This document shows, piece after piece, positions 52,454 to 62,367 of a DNA stretch of 64,000 nt. Every line of letters begins with the position of its first letter. Position 1 is the first letter of the stretch. Under the pieces are notes generated by a model. That model ran no database searches. It was not told the DNA's origin and was given only the letters and a program-made list of their open reading frames with translations. Source of the DNA: Aureimonas sp. OT7 (GTDB lineage: Bacteria; Pseudomonadota; Alphaproteobacteria; Rhizobiales; Rhizobiaceae); NCBI RefSeq assembly GCF_014844055.1, contig NZ_CP062167.1, positions 2,579,501 to 2,643,500 of the forward strand, written 5' to 3'. Position numbers and translations under genes: made by a program.

Positions 52454-53437
52454 ATGAGCGAGCAGCTCGACCGCCAATTTACATTTCTGGTTGCGGTCAA
52501 TGCGCTCATCATCGTCGCGGCGCTTGCGCTCGTGGGCCCCTCCTACACAAGCCTGTTCAATTTCCAGTCGATGGGCGCGCAGGTTCCCGAACTGGGTCTT
52601 CTGGCCCTCGGCGTGATGCTGGCGATGGTGTCCGGAAATGGTGGCATCGACCTTTCGGGGATCGCCCTGGCCAACCTCGCCGGCATCGTGGCGGCGCTGC
52701 TGGCGCCCCTCATCGCAGCGCCGGACGCGGCACCCCTTGCCTATACCTGGGTCTTCTTCGGCCTCGCGCTGGCCACGGGCATTGCCGGCGGCATCGTCAA
52801 CGGCCTGCTTGTCGGCTATGCCGGCCTGACGCCCATCATCGCCACCCTGGGCACGCAACTCCTGTTCACCGGGATCGCCGTGGGGCTGACGGGCGGTTCG
52901 GCGCAGACGCTGGGCTTCATCCTTCCCATGGACGATTTCGGCAACATGCCCGTATTCGGTGTGCCGCTGCCATTCGCCCTGTTCATCGCCATTGCGGCCC
53001 TTCTTGCCATCGCCTTGAGGTTCAGCGCCTTCGGCAAGCGGTTGTTCCTGATGGGCAGCAACCCCGTCGCGGCGTTCTATGCGGGTATCCCGGTGCGGCG
53101 GATGCTGTTTGGCACCTATCTCCTGTCCAGCGTTCTCGCCGGCGTGGCCGGCTTCGTGATCGCGGCGCGCACCTCCAGCGTCAAATGGGATTACGGGACG
53201 TCCTATGTGCTCATCGCCATCCTGATCGTGGTGATGGCGGGCGTGCGTCCATCGGGCGGATATGGCCGCGTGGTCTGCGTCGTGCTGTCGGCCATGGCAC
53301 TGCAGATGCTGTCCAGCCTTTTCAACTTCATGGGCATTTCAAACTTTTTCCGCGACTGCGCGTGGGGGCTGCTTCTGCTGCTGTTCCTTGCCTCGGCGCG
53401 GATCGACCTGCGCCCCTTCATGCGCGTGCGGGCCTGA
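52454..53437 (+). CDS. Ribose-type ABC transporter permease (first)
   Basis: A 327-residue BPD_transp_2 permease of the RbsC group with eight to nine hydrophobic segments. LGVMLAMVSGNGGIDLSG near 55 and TPIIATLGTQLLFTGIAVG near 128 are RbsC-type hallmarks. ATG 52454 is preceded by GGGAGG. It is the first gene of a four-gene importer (permease, binding protein, ATPase, permease) whose ligand is probably a C4 or C5 polyol or ketose, given the kinases across the divergent promoter. Confidence 0.9.
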   Translation: MSEQLDRQFTFLVAVNALIIVAALALVGPSYTSLFNFQSMGAQVPELGLLALGVMLAMVSGNGGIDLSGIALANLAGIVAALLAPLIAAPDAAPLAYTWVFFGLALATGIAGGIVNGLLVGYAGLTPIIATLGTQLLFTGIAVGLTGGSAQTLGFILPMDDFGNMPVFGVPLPFALFIAIAALLAIALRFSAFGKRLFLMGSNPVAAFYAGIPVRRMLFGTYLLSSVLAGVAGFVIAARTSSVKWDYGTSYVLIAILIVVMAGVRPSGGYGRVVCVVLSAMALQMLSSLFNFMGISNFFRDCAWGLLLLLFLASARIDLRPFMRVRA

Positions 53438-53505
53438 GCCGATTGCCCCGCGCGGTCCCTCCCGCGCGAGTGCTGAGCGATCGAGGGATTGTGGAGGAAA
53501 CGGGA

Positions 53506-54498
53506 ATGCGAATCTTGACTGCCCTTCTGGGCACCGCCGCCTTGAGCATGGCCATGGCTTCGCCGCTCGCGGCACAGGAAAAGACCGTCGTCACGGTGGT
53601 CAAGGTGACCGGCGAAAACTGGTTCACCCGCATGGAAGAAGGCGTGAAGGCCTACGGCGACGAGCACGAGGGCATCGCCACGCGCCAGGTAGGCCCGGCC
53701 AAGGCGGACGCGGCGCAGCAGGCCGCCATCATCCAGGATCTGATCGCGCAGGGTGTGGACGCCATCGCCGTCGTGCCCATGGACCCGTCCTCGCTGGAAG
53801 GCGTCCTGCGCCGCGCGACGCAGCGTGGCATCAAGGTGATCACGCACGAGGCCGACAACCTGCAGAACACGGAAGTGGACCTTGAGGCGTTCGACAACGC
53901 CGAGTTCGGCGCCCACTTCAACGAACAGCTTGCCGAATGCATGGGCCACGAAGGCAAGTGGACGTCGTTCGTCGGCTCGCTGGGCAGCCTGACGCATGTG
54001 CAGTGGGCCGATGGCGGCGCCAAGAATGCCGAGAAGTACGACAAGATGGAACTTGTCTCGGCCAAGAACGAATCCTTCAACGATGCCAACCGCGCCTATG
54101 AGCTTGCCCGCGAGATCCTGCGCGCGCATCCCGACATCAAGGGCTTCCAGGGCGGTTCGGCCATCGACGTCATCGGCATCGGCCGCGCCGTCGAGGAAGC
54201 CGGCATCGCCGACAAGACGTGTGTCTACGGTCTTGGCCTGCCGAAGGATACCGGCCCGTATCTGGAGACCGGCGCGGTCGACGGCATCGCCTTCTGGGAT
54301 CCGAAGGACGCCGGCTACGTCATGAACATCCTGGCCGCGAAGGTATTGGCAGGCGAGGAGATCACCGACGGCATGGATCTCGGCGTTCCCGGCTACGACA
54401 AGGTCAGCGTTACGGACGGTCCGGGCGAAGGCGTGATCGTGCGCGGCCAGGCCTGGGTGGATGTCACCAAGGACAACTACAAAGACTATCCGTTCTGA
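53506..54498 (+). CDS. Periplasmic sugar-binding protein, RbsB-like
   Basis: A 330-residue precursor of the periplasmic binding protein 1/4 family. The signal peptide ends at SPLAAQE (about residue 24), and the mature protein begins VVTVVKVTGENWFTRMEEGV, with QAAIIQDLIAQGVDAIAVVP and GFQGGSAIDVIGIGRAVEEAG further on. GGAGGAA precedes the ATG. The family binds pentoses, hexoses, autoinducer-2 or polyols; here the context suggests erythritol/threitol-type ligands or an erythrulose, which is inference. Confidence 0.92.
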   Translation: MRILTALLGTAALSMAMASPLAAQEKTVVTVVKVTGENWFTRMEEGVKAYGDEHEGIATRQVGPAKADAAQQAAIIQDLIAQGVDAIAVVPMDPSSLEGVLRRATQRGIKVITHEADNLQNTEVDLEAFDNAEFGAHFNEQLAECMGHEGKWTSFVGSLGSLTHVQWADGGAKNAEKYDKMELVSAKNESFNDANRAYELAREILRAHPDIKGFQGGSAIDVIGIGRAVEEAGIADKTCVYGLGLPKDTGPYLETGAVDGIAFWDPKDAGYVMNILAAKVLAGEEITDGMDLGVPGYDKVSVTDGPGEGVIVRGQAWVDVTKDNYKDYPF

Positions 54499-54572
54499 GA
54501 TCGACAGGACAGGCGAAGCCACGGGACGGGCTGCTGCCCGTTCCGTCGAAAGCGGATGACAGGAACACGGCA

Positions 54573-56150
54573 ATGGCGCGCGACGGCAATTCCGCAGGCG
54601 AGACGAAGGACGGCCCCGCGTTTCTGGAGGTCAGCAACCTCCACAAGCGTTACGGCGGCGTTCACGCGCTGCGCGGCGTCAGCTTCCGCATCGACCGTGG
54701 ACAGACATACCACCTTCTCGGTGAAAACGGCTGTGGCAAGTCCACCCTCATCCGCATCCTGTCGGGCGCGCAGCCCGCGACGGAGGGCAGCCTCGTCATC
54801 GACGGCGTGACGCGCGATCGGTTGAACCCCATTGCCGCGCTGAAGGCCGGCATCGAGACGGTCTACCAGGACCTGTCCCTTCTGCCGAACCTGTCGGTGG
54901 AAGAAAACGTCGCGCTCAACCAGCAGCTCGTAGAGGGCGACGGACGCCTCTTTCGGGGCGTTTCCGGCGCACGGCTGCGGACGACGGCGCGCGCCGCTCT
55001 GGCCAAGGTGGACCTGCCCACCGACACCGCATTCCTGAAACGTCGCATCGAAGACCTGCCCATCGCAACACGCCAGCTCGTCGCCATTGCCCGGGCCATT
55101 GCCGGTCGCGCCGGTCTGGTCATCATGGACGAGCCGACCACCTCCCTGACGCGCCGGGAAGTGGAAAACCTGATCGCTGTGGTGCGGCGCCTGCACGCGG
55201 ACGGTGTTTCGGTGCTGTTCGTCACCCACAAGCTGGACGAGTGCAAGGCGATCGGCGGCCAGGCCATCGTGATGCGCGACGGCGCGATCGTGCGCCAATG
55301 CGACATTGCCGGCGTCTCCAAGCGCGAGCTGGCCGCCCTGATGACCGGCCGCGATATCGACGAAGGCCGCTATCGCACCCATCCACGCATTGGCAAGCCT
55401 CTGCTGGAAACCCGCGCGCTCGGAAGGAAGGCGGCGTTCGGCGACGTATCGCTGACGGTGGCCGAAGGAGAAATACTCGGCATAACCGGCCTGCTCGATT
55501 CGGGACGCAACGAGCTGGCCCGGGCCCTCGCCGGCGTCTCTCCCGCCGATGTCGGCGAAATCCGCATCGCCGGCAGCCCCGTCACGCTGGCGACCCCTTC
55601 GCAGGCCAACCGGGCAGGCATCGGCTATGTGCCCGAGGACCGGCTGACGGAGGGCCTCTTTCTTGAAAAGCCGATCGAGGACAACCTCGTCATGGCCATT
55701 CTGCGCAGGCTGCGGGGCCGTCTCGGCCTTGTCGACAGGCGCAAGAGCGCCGAGGTCGCCAATGGGCTGATGCAGGAGCTGAAAGTTGTCGCGCCCAATA
55801 TCCGGCGTCCCGTACAGTCGCTTTCGGGCGGCAACCAGCAAAGGATCCTGATCGGCCGCTGGCTGGCGATCCAGCCGAGACTGCTGATCCTCCACGGGCC
55901 GACAGTCGGCGTGGATGTCGGATCCAAGGATACGATCTTCCGCATCATCCAATCCCTCGCCGATGGCGGCATGGCCGTCATCATCATCAGCGACGACCTG
56001 CCGGAACTGCTTCAGAACTGCGACCGGATCGCCGTCATGCAGAAGGGTCGTATCGTTTCCACCGACGCGGCGACCGACCTCGACGAGGCCGCCCTGTACG
56101 AACGGATGGGCGCAGCATTGCAGCTCGGCACGAACCGCAACAGGGCCTGA
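54573..56150 (+). CDS. Ribose-type ABC transporter double ATPase
   Basis: A 525-residue RbsA-like protein with two ABC domains. Domain 1: GENGCGKST near 56, Walker B MDEPTTS. Its signature is altered (LPIATRQLVAIARAI), as often seen in this family. Domain 2: P-loop degenerate (GLLDSGRNELA), signature LSGGNQQRILIGR, Walker B LHGPTVGVD. ATG 54573 follows AGGA. It begins 74 bases after the binding-protein gene and is followed by the second permease after 5 bases. Confidence 0.93.
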   Translation: MARDGNSAGETKDGPAFLEVSNLHKRYGGVHALRGVSFRIDRGQTYHLLGENGCGKSTLIRILSGAQPATEGSLVIDGVTRDRLNPIAALKAGIETVYQDLSLLPNLSVEENVALNQQLVEGDGRLFRGVSGARLRTTARAALAKVDLPTDTAFLKRRIEDLPIATRQLVAIARAIAGRAGLVIMDEPTTSLTRREVENLIAVVRRLHADGVSVLFVTHKLDECKAIGGQAIVMRDGAIVRQCDIAGVSKRELAALMTGRDIDEGRYRTHPRIGKPLLETRALGRKAAFGDVSLTVAEGEILGITGLLDSGRNELARALAGVSPADVGEIRIAGSPVTLATPSQANRAGIGYVPEDRLTEGLFLEKPIEDNLVMAILRRLRGRLGLVDRRKSAEVANGLMQELKVVAPNIRRPVQSLSGGNQQRILIGRWLAIQPRLLILHGPTVGVDVGSKDTIFRIIQSLADGGMAVIIISDDLPELLQNCDRIAVMQKGRIVSTDAATDLDEAALYERMGAALQLGTNRNRA

Positions 56151-56155
56151 CACGA

Positions 56156-57172
56156 ATGACCACCGACACGATCACCACCGCCACGCCGAGCCTTCCGGTC
56201 CGTATCCTCAGCCTGTTCCGCCGGCACCCCGAAGCGTTCGCCGCGCTTCTGATCGTCGTCATCTGCGTCGGCGTCGGCGCGATTAACCCCGCCTTCTGGC
56301 AGCTCGCGAACCTGTTCGACATCCTGCGGGCATCCGTCGTGCGCGGGCTCTTCGCTCTCGGCGTCCTCATGGTGCTGGCGGCCGGTGGGCTGGACGTCTC
56401 CTTTTCGGCTATCGCGGCCTTCGTCATGTATGCGGTGACGAAGGCCGTCACGCTGTTTGCGCCGGATACCGGGATGGTCGTCATCTTCTGTATCGCGGCG
56501 CTGGGCGGCGCGCTTCTGGGCGCGGTCAACGGCGTTCTCGTCAACGCACTCAAGGCCCCGTCGCTGATCGTGACCATCGGCACGCAATACGCCTATCGCG
56601 GCTTCCTGCTGACATTCATCGGCACGGCCCTGTTCATGAACATTCCGGCCGCGATGGACCGGTTCGGCCAGGCCAGCCTGATGACGCGCACGGCCGAAAA
56701 CGGATTCACCGTGCAATTGCCGGCATTCGTGCTGGTGCTGGCGGTCGCCGCGCTCGCCACCTGGGCGATCCTGCGCTTCACCCTGATCGGGCGCGCCGTC
56801 TATGCCGTGGGCGGCAGGCCCGACATTGCGGAACGGCTGGGCTACAAGGTGACGACCGTTCAGCTATTCGTCTTCGCCTGGGCCGGAATGCTTGCCGGTA
56901 TCGGCGGCATCATCCACGTATCCAGCAACCGGCTGGCCAATCCGTTCGACCTTGCCGGCATCGAGCTTTCGGTCATCGCCGCGGTCATCCTTGGCGGGGC
57001 GCGGATAACCGGCGGCTCGGGCACCGTGCTCGGCACGCTCCTGGGCGTGGTTCTCATCACGCTGGTCAGCAACGTCCTGATCATGGTGGGCATTCCGAGC
57101 ACCTGGCAGACGGCCATCCTGGGCCTGTTCATCGTATCGGCAGGCGTCTTCTTCGTGCTTCAACGTCGCTAG
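56156..57172 (+). CDS. Ribose-type ABC transporter permease (second)
   Basis: A 338-residue RbsC-type permease with about eight to nine helices. LGVLMVLAAGGLDVSFSAIAA near 75 and GGARITGGSGTVLGTLLGVV near 280 are typical. Its partner is the 327-residue permease at the head of the operon; two non-identical permeases form the channel. The gene ends before a hairpin shared with the convergent eryC gene. Confidence 0.92.
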   Translation: MTTDTITTATPSLPVRILSLFRRHPEAFAALLIVVICVGVGAINPAFWQLANLFDILRASVVRGLFALGVLMVLAAGGLDVSFSAIAAFVMYAVTKAVTLFAPDTGMVVIFCIAALGGALLGAVNGVLVNALKAPSLIVTIGTQYAYRGFLLTFIGTALFMNIPAAMDRFGQASLMTRTAENGFTVQLPAFVLVLAVAALATWAILRFTLIGRAVYAVGGRPDIAERLGYKVTTVQLFVFAWAGMLAGIGGIIHVSSNRLANPFDLAGIELSVIAAVILGGARITGGSGTVLGTLLGVVLITLVSNVLIMVGIPSTWQTAILGLFIVSAGVFFVLQRR

Positions 57173-57202
57173 GCTTGGCGCCTCATCCCGCAGGGATGAT
57201 CG

Positions 57203-57219
57203 CCCGGCCTCCGGCCGGG
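57203..57219. terminator. Hairpin between the importer operon and eryC
   Basis: CCCGGCC and GGCCGGG form a perfect 7-bp stem with a three-base loop in the 54-base gap between convergent genes. No T-run follows, so it may act weakly in both directions. Confidence 0.45.
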
Positions 57220-57226
57220 TCGTCGC

Positions 57227-58159
57227 CTAGACCTTGAGGTCGGATTCCCCGGTGTCGATATAGGGCGCCCAGAAGGCGATGCTTTCCGCGATGGCCGGGA
57301 TCACGCGTCGGTCGTCCGGCTCGCGCTCTTTGAACGACAGTTCCAGGCAGATTTCATTGTCGCTCGCGCCGCCCTCGCGCAGGGCTTCCAGCAGCGGTTC
57401 CGGCTTGATGCGCCCATTGGCGTTGTGCTCTGCCGTAAAGGGACGGTGGCCGCTCTTGTCCATCTTGGACTGCTTGATGTGGATGATGGGCGATACCGTA
57501 GGCACGGCGCGCGCCCAGGCATAGGGGTCGGTATCGTCAGGGTTTGGCGAGGTCACGTCGCCATGATCGATATCGGCCATCATGAACATGGGAATGGCCA
57601 TTCCGGCGGCGGACAGCCGGTTCTGCAGCGTCAGGCATTCGGCGATGGTGTGCCCGAACTCGCGGCCAACCGACATCGGCTCCCAGTAGACATAGTCCAG
57701 CCCGGCCGCCTTGGCGTGTTCGGCCACCTCTGCCCAGCAATCGATGGCGATGGCCGTCAGCTCTTCGCGCCGCGCCGGATCGTCATAGTCGCGGAAAGTG
57801 AAGATGGCGAACTGCGTGCCCACCGAAACCCCGCCGAGGTCGGCGGTGATGTCGGCGAAGGTCTTGAACCAGTCCACATAATAGCGCCGCACGTCGCGGT
57901 CGGGATGTCCGAAATGGTTCAACCGGCCGTACGGGCCCGTCATGCCGGATGTGACGCGCACGCCCGTCCGGTCCAGCGCGGCGGACATCGACCGCGTCAA
58001 CCGGCGGATCACGGGGGCCGGCCAGGATGGGTTGATGAACTCGTGGGTCAGTTGCAGATCGCGGATGCGCAGGTGCCGCGCCACGGTGTCGATCAGGTCG
58101 TCCACATCGGCAAAACGATTGACGAGCGGATTGGTGTTCAGGGAAAGCGTCAGGGCCAT
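57227..58159 (-). CDS. eryC: Erythrulose-phosphate epimerase/isomerase (xylose isomerase-like TIM barrel), EryC
   Basis: A 310-residue TIM-barrel protein. The N-terminus ALTLSLNTNPLVNRFADV, the FINPSWPAPVIRRLTR and TSGMTGPYGRLNHFGHPDR stretches and MADIDHGDVTSPNPDD are, from memory, those of EryC of the Brucella/Rhizobium erythritol pathway. EryC converts L-3-tetrulose-4-phosphate to D-erythrulose phosphate with metal ligands in the MADIDH and ELSFKE segments. I used ATG 58159 because the conserved N-terminus begins there; TTG 58174 is five codons upstream. It is the last gene of the minus-strand ery operon. Confidence 0.9.
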   Translation of the reverse strand: MALTLSLNTNPLVNRFADVDDLIDTVARHLRIRDLQLTHEFINPSWPAPVIRRLTRSMSAALDRTGVRVTSGMTGPYGRLNHFGHPDRDVRRYYVDWFKTFADITADLGGVSVGTQFAIFTFRDYDDPARREELTAIAIDCWAEVAEHAKAAGLDYVYWEPMSVGREFGHTIAECLTLQNRLSAAGMAIPMFMMADIDHGDVTSPNPDDTDPYAWARAVPTVSPIIHIKQSKMDKSGHRPFTAEHNANGRIKPEPLLEALREGGASDNEICLELSFKEREPDDRRVIPAIAESIAFWAPYIDTGESDLKV

Positions 58160-58189
58160 GTCGGGATCGTCCAATGCTGTCGTTGCGCG

Positions 58190-59704
58190 TCAGGCTGCGA
58201 TATCGGCCCGGTTGTCGAACCACTCGGCCAACCCGCCCTTTTCCGCCTCGCTGAGGTGCAGACCGTGCTTGGTCCGGCGCACCAGGACGTCATCGGCCGT
58301 CATCGCCCATTCATGCGCGATCAAATAGCGCACCTCGGCCTCGTACAGATCGCCGCCGAAATGCCGGCCCAGTCCGCTCACGCTGCCGGCGTCGCCCACC
58401 AGGATGTGGGTCCGCGCCCCGTACAGCCGGGCATAATGGCGCATCAGACGGCGTGGCATCCAGGGATAGGCCTCGCGCAGCCTTTCGGTGAAGGTGACGA
58501 AATCCGCGTTCGGAATTTCACCGCCCGGCAGCGGCGCGCCGCTGGTCCAGGAGCCCGCCATGCCGGGGAAATACCCCTCGATCTTCTCCACCGCATGCTC
58601 GGCAAGCTTGCGGAAGGTGGTGATCTTGCCGCCGAAGACGTTCAGCAGCGGCACGCCATCGGTTTCATCGAGGTCGAACGTGTAATCGCGGGTCACGGCC
58701 GATGGGTTGCCCTTGCCGTCGTCGAACAGGGGGCGGACGCCGGAGAAGGCATGGACGATGTCCTCGCGCCGCAACTGTTCCTTGAAGTAGCGGTTCACCA
58801 CGTCCAGCAGGTAGGCGATCTCGCTTTCGTCGGCGGTCACATCCTCCGGCCGGCCTTCATAGGGAATGTCGGTCGTGCCGATCAGCGCCTTGTCGCCCTC
58901 GTACGGGTTGATGAAGATGACGCGCTTGTCGTCGTTCTGCACCAGGTAGGCCTGCGAGCCTTCCCAGAACTTCGGAACGATGATGTGGCTGCCCTTCACA
59001 AGGCGCACATTGCGTGGGCTGTTGCTGCCGGCGACACGGCCCGCGATATCCTTTACCCATGGGCCGCCGGCGTTCACCACGACCCTGGCCCGGAGAGTGC
59101 GCTTTTCGCCCGTTTCGCGGTTGGTCAACTCGGCCGTCCAGGCGCCGTCGACGCGCCGGACGCCGGTGCAGGCGGTGCGCGTCAGGACCTCGGCGCCCTT
59201 TTCGGCAGCGCCAACGGCGTTCAACACCACCAGCCGGGCATCGTCCACCCAGCAGTCCGAATACTCGAAGCCGCGTGTGTAGCTGTCCTTGATGGGCGCG
59301 CCCTCCGGATCCCGCCGCAAATCCAGCGAGCGTGTACCCGGCAGCTTCCGACGCCCGCCGAGATGATCGTAGAGGAACAGGCCCAGCCGCACCAGCCACG
59401 CCGGCCTGTCGTTCGGGCTGTGCGGAAGCACGAAACGCATCGGCCAGATGATGTGCGGGGCCGCGTTCAGCAGAACCTCGCGCTCGATCAGCGCCTCGCG
59501 CACCAGGCGGAACTCGTAATATTCCAGGTAGCGCAAGCCGCCATGCACCAGCTTGCCGGAGCGCGACGAGGTGCCCTGCGCCAGATCGTCCTTTTCGCAC
59601 AGGACGACGGAAAGGCCCCGGCCCGCCGCATCACGCGCGATGCCCGCGCCGTTGATGCCGCCGCCGACAACCAGAAGATCGATCATTTGGGTATCGCTCA
59701 TCAT
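58190..59704 (-). CDS. eryB: Erythritol phosphate dehydrogenase, GlpD-like flavoprotein, EryB
   Basis: A 504-residue FAD-dependent dehydrogenase of the GlpD family. LLVVGGGINGAGIARDAAGRG near 10 is the dinucleotide fold, GTSSRSGKLVHGGLRYLE near 45 the substrate loop, and FGGKITTFRKLAE near 355 the C-terminal FAD motif. Alone it could be glycerol-3-phosphate dehydrogenase, but placement directly between the erythritol kinase and EryC genes supports EryB, which oxidises erythritol-4-phosphate to a tetrulose phosphate at the membrane. ATG 59704 overlaps the kinase stop, with AAGGGAG upstream. Confidence 0.88.
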   Translation of the reverse strand: MMSDTQMIDLLVVGGGINGAGIARDAAGRGLSVVLCEKDDLAQGTSSRSGKLVHGGLRYLEYYEFRLVREALIEREVLLNAAPHIIWPMRFVLPHSPNDRPAWLVRLGLFLYDHLGGRRKLPGTRSLDLRRDPEGAPIKDSYTRGFEYSDCWVDDARLVVLNAVGAAEKGAEVLTRTACTGVRRVDGAWTAELTNRETGEKRTLRARVVVNAGGPWVKDIAGRVAGSNSPRNVRLVKGSHIIVPKFWEGSQAYLVQNDDKRVIFINPYEGDKALIGTTDIPYEGRPEDVTADESEIAYLLDVVNRYFKEQLRREDIVHAFSGVRPLFDDGKGNPSAVTRDYTFDLDETDGVPLLNVFGGKITTFRKLAEHAVEKIEGYFPGMAGSWTSGAPLPGGEIPNADFVTFTERLREAYPWMPRRLMRHYARLYGARTHILVGDAGSVSGLGRHFGGDLYEAEVRYLIAHEWAMTADDVLVRRTKHGLHLSEAEKGGLAEWFDNRADIAA

Positions 59705-61356
59705 GCACTCCCTTCGGACGCCTCGGCGGCGTCCATGGTCTGTTCCGTATGCTCGCGCGCGGGTTCCTCGGCGCCGGCCCCGCCGATGCCGGCCCCGCGA
59801 TTGTCCGCCATGGTCTGCCAAACGCCTTCCAGGGCACGGCGCGCCTGCCCGTAGGCGGCGAAATCGCGGTCGTAGATCTTCTGCAGGTCGCGGTCCGGGT
59901 GTTCCGGCGCACCGAGCAGCGGCGTCACCCATTCCGCGATGCAGGAATCCATGTCCGGATATGCCCCGATGGCAACGGCGGCCATCATGGCCGCGCCGGC
60001 TGCCCCGGCCTCTTCACGGGCCGAGACGCGGACGGGCGCGCCGATTGCGGCCGACAGCACCGCACGCAGCGCCCGCGAGCGCGCCGCACCACCCGTCAGC
60101 CGCAGCTCGGCCGGCATGTCTCCCATCGCGGCGTAGCAATCGCGCGTGGCCATGCCGAGCCCCTCGACGACCGCCCGCACAAGGTCGGAAAAGCGATGGG
60201 TCGCCGCAAGCCCGATGAAGCTGGCGCGCGCATTGGCGTCGATGAACGGTCCGCGTTCGCCGGTATCGGAAATGTAGGGATGGTACAGGATGGAGCCCGG
60301 GCGGCTGCGATCCATCCAGCCGTCGATCCGGCGGACGAGGTCCGCGTGAGCCGTGGGCTGGCCGGCCTCTGCCAGAAGGTCGCCGGCGACGCGCAGGAGC
60401 CAGTCTATGTTCAGCGTCGCGGCCATGTTGGTCTGCACCTGCGTGACCATGCCGGGCACCGGAAGCAGGATGACGTAGCCCGTCCCCTCGTCGTTCAGGA
60501 CCACGTCGTCGGCCGCGACGGCCCGCATGTGCACACCGGTGGACCCCACGGTGGAACAGGCCGCATTGCGGTGCCCGGTATGGACGCCCGCACCAAGCGC
60601 CGTCATCACCATGTCGACGAAGCCGAGCGAGACCGGCGTTCCGGCGAGAAGGCCGGTTGCGTCGGCAGCGGCCTGCGTCAGAGGGTGCGTTACGCGCGTG
60701 CCATCGATGATGTCCGGCAGAAGACGGCGCTCGCGCGTCAGGCCCAGCGCGTCGATGACCGCGTCGTCATAGGCGCGGCGGCGAAAATCGCCGAAGGTGA
60801 AGCTGGCTTCCGACGGGTCGGTGGCCCGCACGCCCGTCAGGTTGAGATACAGCCAGTCCTTGCAGTGCAAGGCGGTTTCGGCGCGCTGCAGCAGCTCGGG
60901 CGCGGCGCTGGCCATATGCGCCATCTGCGCACCCTGCTGGCAGGTATTGAGCCCGGTGCCCGTCGCCTCGAAGCGGGCCCGCTCGTGCGGGGCGTCGCGC
61001 AGCCGGCGCACGGTCGGCGCGGCCCGTGCATCCAGCCACAGCCAGGCATCGCCAACCGGGCGGTTTCCCGCGCCGACGAGCCAGGTGCCGTCGCCCTGTC
61101 CGGTTACGGACAGGGCCGCGACGCGCGCGGCAAGGTCCGGCGTGCCGGCTACCAGCTGGCGCAGGGCCTCCACGCAATCGGCCCAGGTCTGGTCCAGCGA
61201 TTGCGTTGCGGCGCCATCCGGCCCGTGCGAATAGCGGTTGAGGACGGAGGCGACCGCCATCTGCCGTCCGGACAGGTCAAAGGCGACCGCCTTGATGACG
61301 GATGTGCCGGCATCGATGCCAATGACGACGTCCCTGCCCTTCGACGAAGCCTGCAT
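59701..61356 (-). CDS. eryA: Erythritol kinase, FGGY family, EryA
   Basis: A 551-residue FGGY carbohydrate kinase. VIGIDAGTSVIKAVAFDL at the N-terminus binds phosphate, VTGQGDGTWLV near 85 and ATGTGLNTCQQGAQM near 130 match the erythritol kinase group, and CSTVGSTGVHM near 265 and RLTGGAARSRALRAVL near 415 are ATP-site motifs. It phosphorylates erythritol with ATP in the cytoplasm. ATG 61356 is preceded by GGGAGG. The last 30 residues (acidic, GAGAEEPAREHTEQ and beyond) are a low-complexity tail. It follows the eryD gene by 23 bases. Confidence 0.92.
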   Translation of the reverse strand: MQASSKGRDVVIGIDAGTSVIKAVAFDLSGRQMAVASVLNRYSHGPDGAATQSLDQTWADCVEALRQLVAGTPDLAARVAALSVTGQGDGTWLVGAGNRPVGDAWLWLDARAAPTVRRLRDAPHERARFEATGTGLNTCQQGAQMAHMASAAPELLQRAETALHCKDWLYLNLTGVRATDPSEASFTFGDFRRRAYDDAVIDALGLTRERRLLPDIIDGTRVTHPLTQAAADATGLLAGTPVSLGFVDMVMTALGAGVHTGHRNAACSTVGSTGVHMRAVAADDVVLNDEGTGYVILLPVPGMVTQVQTNMAATLNIDWLLRVAGDLLAEAGQPTAHADLVRRIDGWMDRSRPGSILYHPYISDTGERGPFIDANARASFIGLAATHRFSDLVRAVVEGLGMATRDCYAAMGDMPAELRLTGGAARSRALRAVLSAAIGAPVRVSAREEAGAAGAAMMAAVAIGAYPDMDSCIAEWVTPLLGAPEHPDRDLQKIYDRDFAAYGQARRALEGVWQTMADNRGAGIGGAGAEEPAREHTEQTMDAAEASEGSA

Positions 61357-61379
61357 TGTCTTTCCTCCCATCCCCGGCC

Positions 61380-62345
61380 TCAGAACGAATCCGTCTCAAG
61401 CAGGGCGGATGCGGTCTTCTCGTCGGTTATCAGCCCGGCCAGAAGCCCGCTTTTGAGCACCGAGCGTATGCCCCGAACCTTGCTTTCGCCGCCGGCCAGC
61501 GCCACGATCCGCCTGTTCTTCAGGAGGTCGATCCCGGGCGAAACGGTGCGGGCGGACAATGATGTCTCGATGGGCAGGCCATCCCTGTCGAAGAAGTGGC
61601 CCAGCATTTCCCCGACGCCACCCCCGGCCTGCACCTCGCGGATCTCCTCGATATCGATCATGCGCGAGGCGACAAGCTGCGCCTCTGGCTGCGCGATGCC
61701 GATGCCGACGAACATCAGGTCGGCGTTCAACGCCATCTGGAAAACATCGTTGACGCCGCGTTGCGCCAGCAGCACATCGCGATCCGCCACCGAATTGGCG
61801 AAAAACGGAACCGGCAGCACATAGGCGGCCGCGCCGGTGTTCTCGGCCAGACGGTGCATCACGTCATGCGGATTGGCCAGGAAGTTGCGGGTGAGCCCGC
61901 CGAGCAGCGAAACGAAGCGCACCTGCCCGCCATCCACCTTCGGCATGGAGGAGATTGCGGCCGCCAGCGTGCGTCCGTGGCCAAGCCCGATCACGCCGCC
62001 GCCCTGCATGGTTTCGATCTCGCGGCGCATGAAGGCGGCGCCGGCCATGCCCAGCGCCCGCAGCGGCAATCCGCTTTCGAAGAGATCGGGCACAACCTCG
62101 CAACGCGTCAGGCCGAAACGCTCCGACAGCTGGTCCTCCAGCTGGAGGCACTCGGTGACATCGCCCTCGATAATCACCTTGACCGCGCCCGTCTGACTGG
62201 CGCGCGCAACCAGACGATGCGCCTTGACGCTCGATACGCCCAGCCGCTCGGCAACTTCGGCCTGCGTCAGGCCGGCGCCGAAATGCAGCCATGCCGCGCG
62301 GATGGCAAGGCTGTCGTCTGCCGGGCGGCGCAATATGCGGGACAT
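61380..62345 (-). CDS. eryD: SorC-family regulator of the erythritol operon, EryD
   Basis: A 321-residue SorC/DeoR-type regulator. The N-terminal HTH (WLHFGAGLTQAEVAERLGVS) precedes a sugar-phosphate-binding domain with GGVIGLGHGRTLAAAI near 105 and ALAGGESKVRGIRSVLKSG near 290. Its place ahead of eryA and the sequence type mark it as EryD, a repressor relieved by an erythritol intermediate. In Brucella eryD is last; here it is first. ATG 62345 has GGAGGG very close; GTG 62357 is an alternative. An inverted repeat directly upstream is its likely operator. Confidence 0.9.
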   Translation of the reverse strand: MSRILRRPADDSLAIRAAWLHFGAGLTQAEVAERLGVSSVKAHRLVARASQTGAVKVIIEGDVTECLQLEDQLSERFGLTRCEVVPDLFESGLPLRALGMAGAAFMRREIETMQGGGVIGLGHGRTLAAAISSMPKVDGGQVRFVSLLGGLTRNFLANPHDVMHRLAENTGAAAYVLPVPFFANSVADRDVLLAQRGVNDVFQMALNADLMFVGIGIAQPEAQLVASRMIDIEEIREVQAGGGVGEMLGHFFDRDGLPIETSLSARTVSPGIDLLKNRRIVALAGGESKVRGIRSVLKSGLLAGLITDEKTASALLETDSF

Positions 62346-62367
62346 GACCCTCCACACCCTGCTACAG